From positions 829,240,897-829,304,896 of the forward strand of contig NC_081411.1 in NCBI RefSeq assembly GCF_030272615.1: DNA of 64,000 bases. The letters run 5' to 3'. The stretch comes from Cryptomeria japonica. Lineage: Eukaryota; Streptophyta; Pinopsida; Cupressales; Cupressaceae. Each line of letters starts with the position of its first letter. The first letter of the stretch is position 1. Positions 23,671-36,151 of the stretch are shown here, in pieces. Both the position numbers and the translations under genes were made by a program. The notes beneath the pieces were generated by a model. The model made no database searches and was not told the DNA's origin. It saw only the letters and a program-made list of their open reading frames with translations.

Positions 23671-23802
23671 GACCTGGTATCATAAAAGAGAAACAGTTCA
23701 AATCTACAAAAAGGATAAGACAAGAGAGATACAAACATTAAGACCTAAGCAAGATGGTCAACTAAAAGGCACACTACAAACCCAGAGTACCCAATGTTGA
23801 AA

Positions 23803-23821
23803 CTTGGGCTCTAATACCAAA
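23803..23821 (-). other. Primer binding site, element D
   Basis: On the minus strand TTTGGTATTAGAGCCCAAG directly follows the 5' LTR end. It is a Met-tRNA-type site with one change from TGGTATCAGAGC, and it fixes the LTR boundary at 23,822. Confidence 0.88.
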
Positions 23822-25413
23822 TGTAATGCCCCACCAGGAACCCCAAGAAAACAACACAACTACGCAACTAAAGGGTGAAATATTTTTTTTAAAACATTAA
23901 TTGCATTAATTATAACAATTGCACGTTTAATAACACAGCAGAAGTCCAACACATGATTTCCTAAGGGTTACCAATGAAGATTAATTCGCAGATAATATTA
24001 ACACCATGGTTAATCCAATTGTCCATTTAATTAGGTAAATTAAATGCTTGAGAATAAACCTACACATACATCTAAATTCCATTTAAAGTATTCCAATGCA
24101 TTTATTTATCCATAAACCATTTATACAAAAGATCAAAGCAACTGAATTAACATACATTCCAGTGACATAATATTACAATATCTATAAATACATGGCTTCC
24201 AAAAATACCACGGAATCCAAAAGTTACAATATCAAGGTTACATAAAAGTCTAATACAATGACCACAAGGTCTCAACTAAACAATGATCACGAACAAGAGC
24301 TGGTACATGAACCACGAACCAAGAAACACTAGCGAAGTCTTTCCTCGCCTAAAGATACAATCTAGAACATTCGATGGGAAGTGGCACTACCACCCGACCA
24401 TGTGATCCTGAAATGGAACCACCCCTCCATGCTAGGAGATAGAAGAAGACCCTCAAGCAAGTAAAATAAGACAAGTACGATAGAACTACATGACTCTGCA
24501 AACATCCATGTGACACAACTTACAAACACTAGTGACTCTAAGGAGAGAGTGTCATCGCATGGCTTAAGGTGGTTACCCTGGTAGGGCTCCATAGGTCCTA
24601 GCCCCCATTCTGGGTTATCCTGGTAACCTCTCCCGAACCTTCGGCTCCATCTAAGCCTCATGTCGACCCTTCCAAACCTTTCGTGAAGACAAGGTGACAG
24701 GTTTGTCATTCCAAGCCTTCTCACCACATCCTGAGCCTATGCAAGCACTCAGCCATGTGTGAGGCACATTATCTTAATTAATATTTAAACTACCCACCCC
24801 CTAATCAATTATTACGTTATCACTTCTTAACTAACTTTCGAGGGGTTATCCTGCCATCCACTTTGAGCATAGCCCCTGCTCGAAATTCACTCTCCCTCAT
24901 AGGACACTAACAGGAAAGGTCTATCTACGAGAACTCTATGGCAAAACAGACAGCCATAACTAATCCTGACAATCCACAGGTGAAGGATACACAATCACTA
25001 ACCCAAGATTGACCATTTGGAAAAAACACACAATGGCTCACATCAATAAGGTTAAACAACAACACCTAACCAAGGAGATATAATAACATATGACACAATG
25101 ACAACTTAACCAGAATTACAACAGAATTAAGCTTGACTGCAAACACCATTTACACAAGATTCTAATACATGCAATCTTTTCTTAAAATAGCCAAAAGCAT
25201 AAATAACTTGCAATTAAAGATTTTCCAGAAAATAAGAAATACAACTATATTAATACAAATAAATCAATTTTGTCATTTATCCAATAAGGTTTAAATCAAT
25301 CACACAAAAATTAATCTCCTAATGTGTTTCCAACATAAATATAAAATCTAACAATTACAAGCTTTTATGAAAACACCCAAACTTTAAATTAATTTTATAT
25401 ATACATTATATAT
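23822..25413 (-). repeat. 5' LTR of element D, truncated (1,592 bp left)
   Basis: It matches 15,236-16,827 base for base in layout (both segments are 1,592 bp), with scattered substitutions. The outer part, including the TIR, the AT repeat and the presumed promoter region, is missing. The sequence goes straight into integrase coding of element C. A deletion after insertion explains this better than a short LTR, because the 3' LTR continues to a proper terminus at 18,899. Confidence 0.88.
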
Positions 25414-27911
25414 GTCAACTCATAAATTGATCTTTGTGGACCAATAAGGACTAAAAGTATTCAAGGTGACAAATATTTTATAATCTTCACTGATGATTTC
25501 TCAAGAATGATGTGGGTCACATTCTTGAAGGATAAAACATAAGGATTTAGTAAGTTCAAGGCATTCAGGGCCTTAGCTGAAAAGGAGAGTGGTAAGAAGA
25601 CAAAGTGTTTGAGAACTGATCAAGGTGGTGAATTCACTTCAGTGGAATTCACTAGATATTATAAAGAAAATGGTATCAAACGATAACTTTCTACACCAAG
25701 GACACCACAACAAAATGGTATTGCAGAGAGGAACAACTTGTCAGTTGTTGAAGCTACTAGAATGATGTTGATACAAGGAGGTGTAGCAAAAACCTTCTGG
25801 AGAGAAGTTGTCAGCATAGCTATCTACACTATAAACCAGATAATGGTAAAGAGAGGTAAGGATAAGACTCCTTATGAATACTGGTATGGTAGATCACCTA
25901 ATGTCAGTTATTTTAAGATATTTGACAGTAAATGTTTTATTAAGAGAGGCGACTATGTTAGTAAGTTTGAGGCTAAATGTGATGAAGGTATATTTCTTAG
26001 TTACTCCACCAAGAGTAAGGCCTACAAATGTTATAACGACCAGGCATAGAGAATCATTGAGAGTGTTGATATTTGAGTGGATGAGTATCCTGAAGTCTCA
26101 GGGGAAACCAGTGTGGAGGAAAAGGATGAAGATCCTTGCATTCTGTTTTTGGAACCAGAACCAGTGAAGCTAGAAGCTACTAAAGAGAATGTTATTGTAC
26201 CAGTCCAACCAGAATAGATAGATTTAGAAGAAGATGATGATAATGAAGAAGAAGAACCTAAAGATAACGAGCATGTTAATATGAGGTATGTGAGACTCAA
26301 TCACAATCTTGACGAAATTATTGGAGATAAGGATGTTGGAGTGTTAACTAGAAGAAGAATTAGAGAGAATTCTTGCATGATCTCCACTATTTAGCCTAGA
26401 ACTGCTAAGGAAGCATTTGGAGATGATCATTGGATTAAAGCTATGGAGGAGGAGCTTGATCAAATTGAGAAGAACAATAAATGGACCTTGGTACCTAGAT
26501 CAATGAATACAAATGTGATAGGTACTAAGTGGGTATTCAAGAACAAACTGAATGAAGATGGTGTTGTAGTCCGAAACAAAGCTAGATTGGTTTGCAAAGG
26601 TTATACACAAGAAAGAGAAGATTATGGTGAGACTTTTGCACCAGTTGCTAGACTAGAAGGTGTCAGGACTTTACTTGCATTTGCAACACATAAGGGATTC
26701 AAAGTATATTAGATGGATGTGAAGTCAACATTTTCAAATGGAATACTAGAAGAAGAAGTATACATTGAGCAGCCAGATGGTTATGCTTTGACTGATGAAA
26801 AAGACATGGTATGCAAATTGCACAAGGCACTATATGGGTGCACCGAGAGCATGGTATGAGAGGCTACATTCACACCTAATTAAGATAGGTTTTCAGAGAA
26901 CTAGTGAAGACAACAACATATATCTCAAATTTGGAGATAAGATACTAGTTAGTGAAATGTTTGTGGATGATATCATATTTAGAGGCAATATGACATGGGA
27001 AATGATTTTGAAAATGAAATGAAAAGTGAGTTTGAAATGTCTATAGTAGGAGAGATAAAAAAAATTCATAGGCTTGCAAATGTAGAAAATGAAGAGTGAT
27101 ATTTTCATCACACAGTCTAAGTATGTGAAAGAGGTATTAAATACATTTGGTATGAGTGACTGTAAACTAGTTGGGACACCAATGGTTATAGGTTGTAAAT
27201 TGTCTAAGGAAGATGAAGTCACATTTGTTGATGAAAAGGAGTATAGGTTAATGATTGGGAAATTGCACTATGTCGTTTACAATAGACTAGATATAGCTCA
27301 TGCAGTTGGTCTAGTTGCTAGATTTCAGAAAAATCAAGAAACACATTTGATAGCAACCAAGAGGATATTTACATATTTGAAAGACACTATTCACTATGGA
27401 TTATGGTATCCATATGCAATTAACTTTGATTTGAAGGTGTATATAGATGCAGATTGGGCAGGTAATATTGATGATAGGAAAAAAAACAACCAGTGGAGCA
27501 TTATTTCTTGGATGAGAACTTGGTTCATGGATTAGCAAGAAGCAGAGTTGTATATCTCATTTTACTGTTGAAGCTAATTATGTTGCAGCTTATATGAATT
27601 GTACCCAGACTATCTGGATGAGACACATTCTGGAAGGTTTCAAGATGAGGTTTACAAAACTTGTAAAGATCTTATGTGACAATACGAGTACCATAAATAT
27701 TTCCAAGAACCCTGTTTTGCATGCACGAACCAAGAATATTGAATTGAAGTATCATTTCTTAAGAGAAAAAGTGCAGAGTAAAGATGTGATATTGGAGCAT
27801 GTTTCTACCAAGGAGCAGCTTGCAGATATCTTTACTAAACCTCTTCCTAAGACTACTTTTGAGTATCTTAGAAGTCAACTAGGGGTTTTACCCCTTCATG
27901 AGGTCAATTGA
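25414..27911 (+). pseudogene. Integrase, RT and RNase H of copia element C (broken)
   Basis: Coding resumes inside the integrase core: DLCGP, FTDDFSRMMWVTF, LRTDQGGEF (about 25,614) and NGIAERNN (about 25,718). An acidic linker (EEDDDNEEEEP) leads to RT with TWTLVPR-like and VIGTKWVFKNKLNEDG blocks. A stop then replaces Gln in VYQMDVK at 26,710. The ALYGLKQ block has a short deletion (about 26,835). FVDDIIF is at about 26,960, and a frameshift lies near 27,020. RNase H (IDADWAGNIDDRK, about 27,450) breaks near 27,480. The last part, to FTKPLPKTTFEYLRSQLGVLP, is open at 27,594-27,911. Confidence 0.88.
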
Positions 27912-28253
27912 GTATGATGTAGAGTACATTAGTCCTGGAGCTACTTGCATAATTTTATGGTTTGATTGGTGTAGAGTGGAGTTATTCCACAGGGGGAGCA
28001 TCAAGTTGCAGGTTGTTGATGTTGCATAATGAAGTTTGACATTGCATGTTTTACTTTCACTTTGGCATTATTGTCAAAGGGGGAGAAGAACTATGTCATT
28101 ATGGGGGAGAAGAATTGTATGATTGATCTATACAGTTACCAGCTGAAGACAAGGAGAGTAAATGGTAAAATGTAAACCATGATTTCTATTCACAATCATA
28201 GTAATCAAGGGTATTGATACTTGTATTGCCATAAATGCCAAAGGGTAATGAAA
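27912..28253 (+). other. 3' untranslated region and purine tracts of element C
   Basis: There is no coding signal. Purine boxes TTGTCAAAGGGGGAGAAG (about 28,070) and AATGCCAAAGGGTAATG (about 28,235) mirror the pairs in elements A and B. The second lies immediately before the presumed LTR start and is decayed. Confidence 0.7.
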
Positions 28254-29598
28254 TGTTATATATTGTCATGGATATCAATTAACTGGTAATAACATTGTTT
28301 TGTAACCAGTACGAAGAGCTAGTGAAGGGAACTGCAACTAGTAGGTGAGTTTGTGGATGAAACCGGTATTAATATGAAATGAAGAGTTGAACCGGTAAAC
28401 CCTACCTGTTGATATGATAAACTCTAATTGATTATGTTTGTTGTATTGGTTTATGATCTAATAATGAGCGGTAATGATTATGACACGTATGCATGTTGTA
28501 TGAGAAGAGTTTCAAATGGTTTTTAGCGCGTAGAGATAACGGTTTTTATCTTGGGAATGAGCAAGTTTGTTGCATGTAATGCAAACCGTGTGATGAGTTA
28601 CAGAGTTCGATGAAGTAGTGATCAAGGAGTGGTCGAGGCTATCTTGAATGATATGCAAAGATTATTATGTAATCCAATGGTCATAATTGAACCGATTTAT
28701 TTGTAATCTCTATGAGAGAATTAGGTTTGTGTTGTGTTACCGACCTACTGATTTGTTTATAAGGTCAATGAGTTATTTTGTTTCAAAGTTGCCAATTTGT
28801 AGTTGAAAGTGAGAGTGTGGTTGTCAAACCAGATGATATATCTACAGTTTGTGTAAAGGTAGATAGGAGCATGAAAAGGATCTGAACAAGCAAAAGTAGT
28901 GCTATTCAAACAGATTAGCAAACCCCTATTGTTTTCTAATAATTACAACAGTTAAATCCCCTAACCGGGTAAGCTCTAATAAGCTTAGTGTTATTCAAAT
29001 CCTTTAACTAGGTGGTCCATTAGCTTGGATTTCAAATCCTCTACCGAGGTTACTCCTCACAGGGTATTGCTTCTAATATGGCATTATAGTCAATCCCTTA
29101 ATCGGGTGGTCCCTAACAAGATTTGTTTTTAACAGGACTTTTTGTAAAGCTTTAACGGGCTTGGCTCCTAGCAGGGCGAACTTCAGAAGAGTTCATAATA
29201 TTTGTGGGTATTCGTTCCCACCGTAGTTTTTCCCATTTAGGTTTCCACGTCAAAAATATTGTGTCAAGTGGTTATATTTACTATGGTTGAATTTCTTAAC
29301 TTCTAAATCCACTTTGATATGTTTGATAATCGGCAGCAATCTGAAATGAGGTTTTACTTATGTCAGTAAAGTATTAGGATGTTTGTAAGTTTAAACTTGT
29401 TTTACTATTAATCTATTATAACAGTCAACCGATTTAACTTGACAGTGATATTGCATTTCAAGTTCAGTGGTTTAACTTGTCAGTTTAGAGTTTTCTTTGA
29501 GAGGTTAATTTAAGAGATTGGTGAAAGTTTTTATCAGTTTTCTATCTACTAATTCACCCCCCCTCCTCTCAGTAGTTGATTGGATCCTTATTCTTTCA
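28254..29598 (+). repeat. 3' LTR of copia element C
   Basis: The likely start is TGTTATATATTGTCATGG, which resembles the TGTTGGCATT...GTCATTGATGTCAA start of A and B. The likely end is a C-rich run followed by GATCCTTATTCTTTCA at 29,598. No second copy is in the window, so the ends rest on likeness to sister LTRs. Several CCGGT and CCGAC words occur in its first half. Confidence 0.7.
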
Positions 29599-29869
29599 TC
29601 ATACCATCACAGACAGGGGTGCCATGCCCCTATCCTGGGAGGAAAAGGGCTCCACATCCCTATCCAAGGGGGGATAGTGGCGCCATGCCCCTATCCTACC
29701 CCTTTCTCTAGGGTAGAATGCGATTGAGGTGATGCAAAGGCCAAGGAAGAAGTTGTTTTCACAAGCCAATTAATCTCTGGTCTCTGATTAGGCTAGAAGA
29801 TTTGATTTCGCATGCGTGAGGACCCTAATGCAATCGAAAATTTTTAGGGTCGCAATTTTATGACACTGC
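29599..29869. repeat. Unassigned repeat-like stretch with C-rich reiterations
   Basis: No gene is seen. Three related words occur within 90 bases (GCCATGCCCCTATCCT at about 29,621 and 29,682, and CCACATCCCTATCC between them). The rest looks like the edge of another degraded element. It lies between the end of element C and the truncated end of element E. Confidence 0.4.
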
Positions 29870-29983
29870 ACATTGCAAAACCAACCGGTAAGAACATACC
29901 AATACCAAACCAATACCGGAATCGATGTCTCACCAAGATCAAATACAAATGTCGGTTTGAAATACTCCAGTAATCCTACATCA

Positions 29984-30258
29984 AACTCTCGGGGTTAACT
30001 GAAAAGTGAGTCCCATCACTTGATCTAGTTCGGTGATCTGTTAGTAGGTACTTGCAACTACCTCAAGGGTTCAGTGATCTAACTACAGGTCCCGATTGCC
30101 TCTCCTTGGTGATCTACTAGTCCAACCTGCATGCTACCTCGGTTCGATGATCTATTTGAGTCTCCACCCACTAAATGCCTCAACTTCCTTTCCATCCAAC
30201 CGGTACATAACCAGGTCTTCTTCGATCAACAAGTTCACAAACCAGCTCTAATACCAAT
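29984..30258 (-). other. Internal region of mini element E
   Basis: About 275 non-coding bases run between primer site and second LTR. The + strand shows four spaced variants of the word GGTGATCTA (TCGGTGATCTG at about 30,030, TCAGTGATCTA at about 30,070, TGGTGATCTA at about 30,108, TCGATGATCTA at about 30,143), i.e. a decayed short tandem array. Confidence 0.65.
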
Positions 30259-31098
30259 TGATGTAGTCAAGTTAGGGAGATCCAATGAAGGACATCCCCA
30301 CCTTGCAGCCTATAACACAAAACACCATGTAAGATACCTAGCGGGAATAGCTCTACTGCTAATGTTGCGGTTGAGTTAACATATAATCTACCTCCCTGAC
30401 AACCGGTAACAGATCACAAGATATAACTGGTAATCAACACTAACCGGTAGAAGTAACACACAATGGAACCAGTAACCAGATAAATCAATCATTATAACAA
30501 TTTAATTAATTACAGAAGCCTTCAATGACTACACATGCTGGACTGCAGCCCAAGATTACAAAGAAATCCATACAACACAAATCTAAGATCCGCAAATCTT
30601 CTACTCAATAAATAGGCATCGGGTAGTAGTCTGCACTATTTTGCATTGATCCAACCCTCAGTCCCTCCGGAATTCAGTCCCCTTAGACCAAAATCTCTCT
30701 GGAAACTACATCTTCTCTCGATCTTTGTCCTGCAAAATGAATCTCTAAACTTTCCCTTTATACCATCCACAAGCAATAACAACTCGATCAAGTCGGCCAA
30801 AGACCAACCAATTCATGAAGAAATGTGTAAACGATAACATGTCACCCTAAATCACCAAGAACTTCTTCAAATGCATAAAAATTCATGCGGTCCTCCGAAA
30901 ACATCGGATACATCTCAAAACAACATCGCTCAATGATCCACAAGTTACGGAAACCATCTGCAACCCAATTCATCTTCGCTCCATACATTACAAAACCAAC
31001 CGGTAAGAACATACCAATACCGGGCCAATATTGAAATCGATGTCTCACCGGGATCAAATCCAAATGTCAGTTTGAACTACTCCAGTGCTCCTGCATCA
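30259..31098 (-). repeat. 5' LTR of mini element E (840 bp)
   Basis: The outer end at 31,098 joins integrase sequence of element F, so E probably inserted into F or into a rearranged copy of it. The inner end is set by the primer site. The first 114 bp recur at 29,870-29,983. Confidence 0.75.
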
Positions 31099-33472
31099 AT
31101 ATATTTTATAAAGAGTAAATCTAAAGTTTTTCAGTCGATTTAAAGAATTTAAAGCAATGGTTGAGTTGCAGACTGGAAAGAAAATTAAAAGTTTGAGGAC
31201 TAATAATGGCGGTGAATTTTGCTCTAATTATTTTGAAAGATTTTTTAAAGATTGTGGCATTAATAGACATAAGACAACTCCGTATTCTCCACAACAAAAT
31301 AGAGTTACAGAAAGAATGAACAAGACACTAATGGAGAAGGCTAGGAGTATGCTAAGTGGTGCTGGTCTAGAATAAAAATTTTGGGCTGAAGTTGTAGCCA
31401 TTGTTTGCTACTAGATTAACAGGTCTCCTACATCAGCTCTTGTTGATAAAACACCTATGGAAGCATGGTTGGGTCACAAGCCTCCATTGAAACATCTTAG
31501 AGTTTTTGGTTGTGAGGCATATGCACATGTGCAAAAGGAGAAGCAAACAAAGTTGGGGAACAAGGTTGTGAAATTAACTTCATCGGGTATAGTTATGGTG
31601 TGAAAGGATACAAGCTTTGGGACCCTATTGCAGAAAAGGTAATTCATAGTAGAAGTGTTATTTTTAGAGAAATTAAGTCTCCTTATGTTACATTGTAGAA
31701 AGAAAAGACTAAAAAAGATGTGATTTAATTCCCTTCTACACCTGAAAGAGTTGAATCGAGACCCCTAGATAGGCAAGAAGTTGAGGAGAGCTCGTCTAGC
31801 TCTGAATTTTCAGAAGAGGAAGAAGAACCTCCAACTTAGCTTGTTTGAAGGTCTACAAGACATAGACAACCACCTAAAAGGTATTCACCTGATGTTTGGA
31901 TGAACCAAAATCTGTAGAAGAAGCATTAGGTATGAATGATACAAAATCTTGGAAGAATGTTATGGAAGAAGAAATGACAGCTTTGAAAAAGAATGATACA
32001 TGGGATCTTGTACCACTACCTGAAGGAAGAAAGCTTGTTGGTTGCAAATGGGTGTTCAAGAAAAACATTGGTTCAGATGGAAGCATTGAGAAGTATAAAG
32101 CTAGGTTGGTTGCAAAATGCTACTCTCAGGTTGAGGGTGTTGATTATGGTGAGATATTTTCTCTTGTTGCCAAAATGGCATCTATTAGATTTTTGCTTTC
32201 TATTTCTGTTGCTTATGATTTAGAGGTCAAGCAAATGGATGCCAAAACTATTTTCCTTAATGGTGATTTGGAGGAGGATGTTTATATGACACAACCAGAG
32301 CACTATGTAGTAAAAGGTAAAAGTAATTTGGTCTGTAAATTAAAGAAATCCCTATATGGCCTCAAATAGAGTCCTAGGATGTGGTATTAGAAATTTGATA
32401 CGTATGTGTTGAGTTTGGGATTTGAGCATTCTAAATCAAATCATTGTTTTTGTTATAAAACCGATGGTTATCATTTCCTGTGCATTGCATTAAATGTTGA
32501 TGATATGTTATTCATTGATAAAGGGAAAGGTACAATTTCAAAACTAAAGTCTTAGCTTGTTACTAAATTTGAAATGAAAGATCTTGGTGCAGCAAAACAC
32601 ATTCTTGGGATGGAAATTAGAAGAGATGTAGTGAACAGAAAGATATGGCTAGGCCAGAGTAAGTATGTGAATTCAGTGTTATAGAGGTTCAACATGCAGG
32701 ATTGTAGACCATTGTGTGTTCTTTTTACAGTTGGAGTGAAATTATCTGTTGCAGATTGTCCTACATCCCCATTAGACATGAGAAGAGTTCCTTACCAAAG
32801 TGCAGTAGGAATTTGATGTATGCTATGATTTGTACTAGACCAAACATTGCCCAAGTAGTGGGAGTTTTGTCCAGATATATGTCTAATCTTGGTAGAGTTC
32901 ATTGGGATATAGTCAAAAGTGTCTTTAGATATTTGAAGGGTGCCTCATAGTATTCTTTGTGTTATCATGGTAATTTAGTTGGAGACGTGATTTCCTTTGA
33001 TATTCATGGGTATGTGGATTCAGACTGGGCAGGTGATATTGATAACAGAAGATCCACCAATACTTATGTGTTTACTTTATTTGGTGGTGCAATTAGTTGG
33101 ATGAGTAAGAGACAAGTTGTGGTTGTTTTGTCCACTACTGAAGCAGAGTATATGGTGGCTACTCATGCTTGTAAAGAAGCCATTTGGCTTAAGAGACTAT
33201 GTTCAGATATTAGAATAAAACAAGGAGCAGTGATAGTATATTGTGATAGTTAGAGTGTGATCTACCTAGTTAAGAACTCGACATTTCATGCTCAGACCAA
33301 GCACATTGATGTTCAGTATTATTTTGTCAGAGATATTGTCAAAGATGGTAGGGTGAGGCTTGTTAAGGTAGAAACTTTGATGAATGTTGCAGATTCTTTA
33401 AATAAGGTTATGAGCACAGAGAAGTTCAGATGGTGTTCAAAGTCTATGGGGCTCATGGCCTGTAGCAATTGA
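31099..33472 (+). pseudogene. Copia element F pol (Tnt1/Tork-like, 5' truncated)
   Basis: The sequence starts inside the integrase core. FKAMVELQTGKKIKSLRT is followed by NNGGEF, where the second catalytic Asp is Asn, and then TERMNKTLMEKARSML. RT follows at 31,896-32,369 (TWDLVPLPEGRKLVGCKWVF, KQMDAKTIFLNGDLEEDVYM) and, after stops, NVDDMLF (about 32,495). RNase H has [16 protein letters not shown] (about 33,015) and [10 protein letters not shown]. The motif set differs clearly from A, B and C and is closest to Tnt1/Tork-type elements. More than ten stops and frameshifts make this the oldest copia here. Gag and protease are absent. Confidence 0.85.
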
Positions 33473-33527
33473 TTCATTGTGTTGATACTCACTTTGCTCT
33501 TGCAAGGTGTTCGACAAGTGGAAGATT

Positions 33528-34392
33528 TATTGAGAAAATGGTGTCTCAGCCTTGCATTTACATGAGGTTACTATTTATAGTAAGTTTTCATTTGAGCACA
33601 AAATGGTGCAAAATTATCCCCGAAGCTTTTGGTTGGTTAAATAAACATTCCAGTAAAGTTATGTCTCAAGATCACAACTAGTTTTGAGGATATTAAATTT
33701 TCCCATTTTGGAGGGGTCCAATGAAAGGTTTAAATTTGATTTTGAGTAATTTAGAGGTCCCAAAATACCCTGAAAAATGTTCATAAATGGCGTAGTGGTT
33801 TACGAGGCAATAGAGAACTTATGAGCTTTCTGGTGCTTCAAACGGTTCGTCAATCGGACACACGGTTCTCAAGTTATGGCTTCCGGAAGTTTGTACTCCT
33901 AAAACATGAAATATAAAATACATCGAACACGAGTTGTAAAAAGGGAGGGACATGTCATAGGGAATCTAGAAGGGAGATAAGGTTGACTACACCTTATTGG
34001 GTGGTTTTAGCCCATGGTTTTGTAATACCATTTGACGGTTTCTTGTATTGTATCTTTTATATATGAGGTGTGTGAGATAGAGGTTGTGTGTAAGAGTCTT
34101 ATAGCTATTGAGTTACCTCTGAATCTCTGATTAGTGGTACTCCTATGAAGAGCTTTCTCTATAAGTATATTGTAATCTGTTTTGATTGCAGAATAATATA
34201 TTTGGTGGCTTTTGGAGTGTGGGGTTTTTCTCCCGAAAGCGTTTTCCCCACATAAGTCACTATGTTATGGTTTGAATGTTATTATATCTATTTCTATTTT
34301 CTGTAACTATTGTGACGATCTGTAAAAGTTTTTACATTACCCTCCTCTCAAGGTTAGTGTAGGAAGTTGTTCTGCTACTTAATTTCCTTACA
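33528..34392 (+). repeat. Probable 3' LTR of element F
   Basis: A purine tract (AAGTGGAAGATT) at about 33,516 is followed by TATTGAGAAAATGG, which looks like a TGTTGAG-type LTR start with one change. The stretch has a TATA-like TTTTATATATGAG at about 34,047, the U5-like phrase TTTTCTCCCGAAAGCG, and ends CTTACA at 34,392. No second copy exists in the window, so both borders are tentative. Confidence 0.55.
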
Positions 34393-36150
34393 GATGAGAC
34401 CAAATTTGGGTCCTGATTAGGAGGACCAAGGCAATGGGAGCACCTTGGTCCTAAGCCAAGACTAGTGCGCCCCTAGTGCTCTGGTCCTATTAATTAGGAC
34501 TTGGATTTGAATAGGGGTTAGAAAGGGAGTTGAAAATGTAGATTTTTGGAAGGTATGAGCAAAATCAATTTAGACACTAGACACTAAAAGATAGAATGCC
34601 AAGGTGAGATCTAGGTGAGGATGAAATTGTACGTGGATATAATTTATGATGGTAAATTTAGCCCCCACTTTAGTGGGAGTATTAGATTACATCCATACTC
34701 ATGGTAAAGTACAAAGTCACATTGACAAACTTTCACCAAGATACCAAAGAGACATGACACACCAAGCCCCCAGAGACTTTAGGATCTTACTTCTTTAATA
34801 TCGATATAAAAGGGATAACACATGAACGGGAAATATCATGACTATACTTGACTAATAAGATTTGTGCTTACTATGAGTTATGAAAAAGAAAATTTTAAAA
34901 TACCAAATTACAAAGAAAAAGGTTCAGCTTGCAAAGTAACTTGAATATTGAATTGAATTGAAAATACGTCCTTGGTGTGCGCATAAAATGTAACTTTGAG
35001 TGGAGTGTATGACCTCACATTAAAATGATTGCATACGCTTTATCAAGAGCAATTTCTTTAAGGTAGCATGCATTCAAGAAACAAGCATGTTACCACAGTG
35101 AGACGCCCCAAGAAAAGACAAATCAAAGGATAATGGTCACAAAACATATAGGGAAAAAACACACAAGGGATCCACTAACTCTGGGATTAGTAATCCACTT
35201 GTGATTAATAGTGTATATCAAGAATAATTGTATTTAACTAACCTCATCCCCCAAAGATAGTGGAACTACAAACACAATGGAAGAAGAGAACATGAGATAA
35301 TAAAACTCTTTTTGATTCAACATAGAAGAGACCAAAAAAAAGATCTCAACGCTTTGAATCATCCCTAAGTAGACAACACAAAGACAAATTTACAAACAAT
35401 AGAAAATGCACAACATACCATAGATACGATATATAGAAGAATTGAGATACAAATAGAGGAATTTCACAACAGATTATGCCTCTTTATTACCTTGTACTAA
35501 CAAAGTAACAAGGGTCGTCCAAAGAGAACCTAACATAACACAACAATATATCAAGCAACACATGACGAGGAAGCAAATTATGAACAAGAAAACACACGAA
35601 AGAGAATCCACAATACGAATGAAGCTAGTCAAGAAAATCATCCACCTCCTAATCTTGCTTAACATTATTTAGGGATGGTGAACAAGATGCAAGAGGAGCC
35701 ACAAGGAGCATGGTAGATGGAGCTACTACAAGTTCCAAACAAAGACCATGCTCTAATGATGATTTACTTTGTTTGGCACTAGGAGCTAGGATTAATGCTT
35801 TTGAAAAATATAAAGATAACTCATGTTTAATCTCAACAAGCTCATACATATCATCAGAATCATTAGGATCATCAATGTTAGTATGAACAACATTATTATC
35901 ATCATCATTTTTCTTGAGCATATTTAACTTAGGTGATTTGAATTGAACTTCCTCCCTAGGGTTAGGTGAAAGTTAGACAAATGGGACCAAGTCAACATTT
36001 GGTGTCTTCGGGGAGGAAAGGGTTTGGGAAGCAAGCTCGTGAATCTTAGCACAATGACTTCATTGGTGTTCTCTTACACAATGATTCCTTTTAGTTTTAG
36101 TCGAGACTTGCGAAGGTTTCTGGGTCAATCGACATGGGATTTTTTTCTCC
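34393..36150. other. AT-rich stretch, left part of gypsy fragment G
   Basis: No complete gene is seen. On the minus strand an acidic segment (35,649-35,921, with DDDNN and DDPNDSDDMYELVEIK) may be the tail of the G polyprotein. Near 34,660-34,680 the minus strand has CCCACTAAAGTGGGGGC, a possible polypurine tract. I find no RT, integrase or LTR pair. Confidence 0.4.
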
Positions 36151-36151
36151 C

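Larger units (their letters stand above)
15236..25413 (-). mobile_element. Ty3/gypsy chromovirus-type retrotransposon D, nested in C
   Basis: The element lies on the minus strand: gag at the right, pol leftward, full 3' LTR at 15,236-18,899 and a truncated 5' LTR at 23,822-25,413. Pol order is protease, RT, RNase H, integrase and a chromodomain-like tail, as in gypsy elements. Integrase coding of copia C stops at 15,235 and resumes after 25,413, so D inserted into C. The outer 2.07 kb of its 5' LTR has been deleted up to the junction with C, so the target duplication cannot be read. Confidence 0.92.
29870..31098 (-). mobile_element. Non-coding mini LTR element E (TRIM-type)
   Basis: On the minus strand an 840-bp LTR (31,098 to 30,259) starts TGATGCAG and ends CTACATCA, an 8-bp near-perfect inverted terminus. 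It is followed directly by a primer site ATTGGTATTAGAGC (30,258-30,245). After only about 275 bases of internal sequence, a second LTR copy begins (TGATGTAGG, 29,983). It matches the first for 114 bp and is then truncated at 29,870. No protein is encoded. Terminal repeats, primer site and tiny internal region fit a TRIM, which would need proteins from another element. Confidence 0.75.
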
